Of a DNA stretch of 19,595 nucleotides, positions 18,981 through 19,595 are shown in pieces. The stretch's first letter is position 1. Each line of letters starts with the position of its first letter. The notes under the pieces are model-generated. The model had not been told where the DNA came from, made no database searches, and saw only the letters and a list, made by a program, of their open reading frames with translations. The position numbers and the translations under genes were made by a program. Where the stretch lies: positions 1 to 19,595 of the forward strand of contig MU623669.1 in assembly GCA_025201765.1 (NCBI GenBank), read 5' to 3'. Origin of the DNA: Daldinia sp. FL1419 (taxonomy: Eukaryota; Ascomycota; Sordariomycetes; Xylariales; Hypoxylaceae).

Positions 18981-19595
18981 ATAAAATTAACAAATAAATT
19001 TTAAATATATAACATCAAAAATATAATTCCTTTACATCTTTAAATTAATATATTCCTTTAATCATACTTCTTTAATAACTTCCTTATTTAATTCCTACTT
19101 TTATTATACTACTTCATCTACCTTCCTGAACACCTTGGCTTTTAAATAATCTAAAATATCTATCAAACCTATTTATTTTTTAAATTAAATATATTTTTCC
19201 TTTAATAATATTTTTATAAATTTATCTACACTTATATTTTCTAAACTAACATAATTAATTTTAATATAACTTCTCTTAACCTCCTACCTAAATTAATAAT
19301 TATATATATCCACATACCCTAGTTTTATCTTAAATTTTTTAATATTTTTAATAATTAATCCAATTTTTTATTTATTATTATATAATAATATATAATTTAA
19401 TTTTTAAATTAAATTTCAAAATCTTTAATCAATTATAATATATAAAATTCTTTTTTTATAATTTAACCTAAAATAAATAATTTAGTTTTAATAATAATAA
19501 TAATAATTATATCTTACTTATTAACTCTCCAACTAATAATTCTATTAAAGAATTTTAATATATATATTTATAAATTTTTTAATTAATTATATGAT
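18981..19595 (-). mobile_element. Decayed Ty1/Copia element, 3' internal part (runs off window end)
   Basis: AT-rich remnant between the polypurine tract and the window end, minus strand, containing the recognisable end of the pol frame (19104-19250). The rest, toward 19595, should cover RNase H and reverse transcriptase but is too decayed to read. Same LTR family and orientation as the left element, yet a separate copy: the left one shows its 5' LTR, this one its 3' LTR. Confidence 0.6.
19104..19250 (-). pseudogene. C-terminal remnant of Copia Pol (end of RNase H region)
   Basis: Minus-strand frame from 19250 down to a TAA at 19104-19106. It contains ISVDKFIKILLKEKYI, which resembles the (A)D-x-x-TK-x-L-P-x-x-K-F segment ending Ty1/Copia RNase H, followed by IGLIDILDYLK and KVFRKVDE. 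Two in-frame stops (TAA after KEKYI and after FKK) are each one transition from CAA. It lies about 125 bp before the polypurine tract, the usual place for the pol end. Not functional. Recognition is by motif memory. Confidence 0.5.

Overview
The window looks like nuclear DNA of a filamentous ascomycete (Pezizomycotina). A normal-composition gene island of about 5.9 kb (roughly 7.75-13.61 kb) is flanked by about 7.7 kb and 6 kb of extremely AT-rich DNA with no intact genes. The flanks consist of repeat copies that differ from each other almost only by C/T and G/A transitions, the mark of repeat-induced point mutation (RIP). The two genes have short spliceosomal introns with fungal-type donors and branch sites. 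A lineage below Pezizomycotina cannot be fixed from the sequence.

Left flank (1-7690). At the edge lies the 5' part of a decayed Ty1/Copia element on the minus strand: a gag-like remnant and a ~154-bp LTR ending at 1986. A tandem AT-rich satellite follows (1987-3015). Then come featureless AT-rich DNA and a dispersed repeat present twice (about 4545-5130 and 6066-6900). Three copies of a LINE-like element (A 4315-4512, B ~5530-6065, C 6266-6627) share one 3' end with a (TAA)n tail and are 5'-truncated to different points.

Gene island. A two-exon hybrid histidine kinase gene (7822-11899, +; 1317 aa; PAS/GAF sensor modules, HisKA, HATPase, receiver) converges on a four-exon gene for an RraA/HMG-aldolase-like protein (13379-12409, -; 223 aa, or up to 258 aa from an upstream in-frame ATG). 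Their stops are 509 bp apart. Both reading frames are intact although RIP-type decay starts within about 100 bp of each 5' end. Nothing in the sequence links the genes functionally: one would signal through a His-Asp phosphorelay, the other is a small metal-dependent lyase-type enzyme.

Right flank (13.61-19.6 kb). A second, longer array of the same satellite (about 13738-17640, units ~200-400 bp) contains LINE copy D (~15922-16465). Featureless AT-rich DNA follows, then the 3' LTR (18816-18969) and 3' coding end of another minus-strand Copia element of the same family, which runs off the window. The window is thus a gene island between two RIP-degraded repeat blocks built from the same families.
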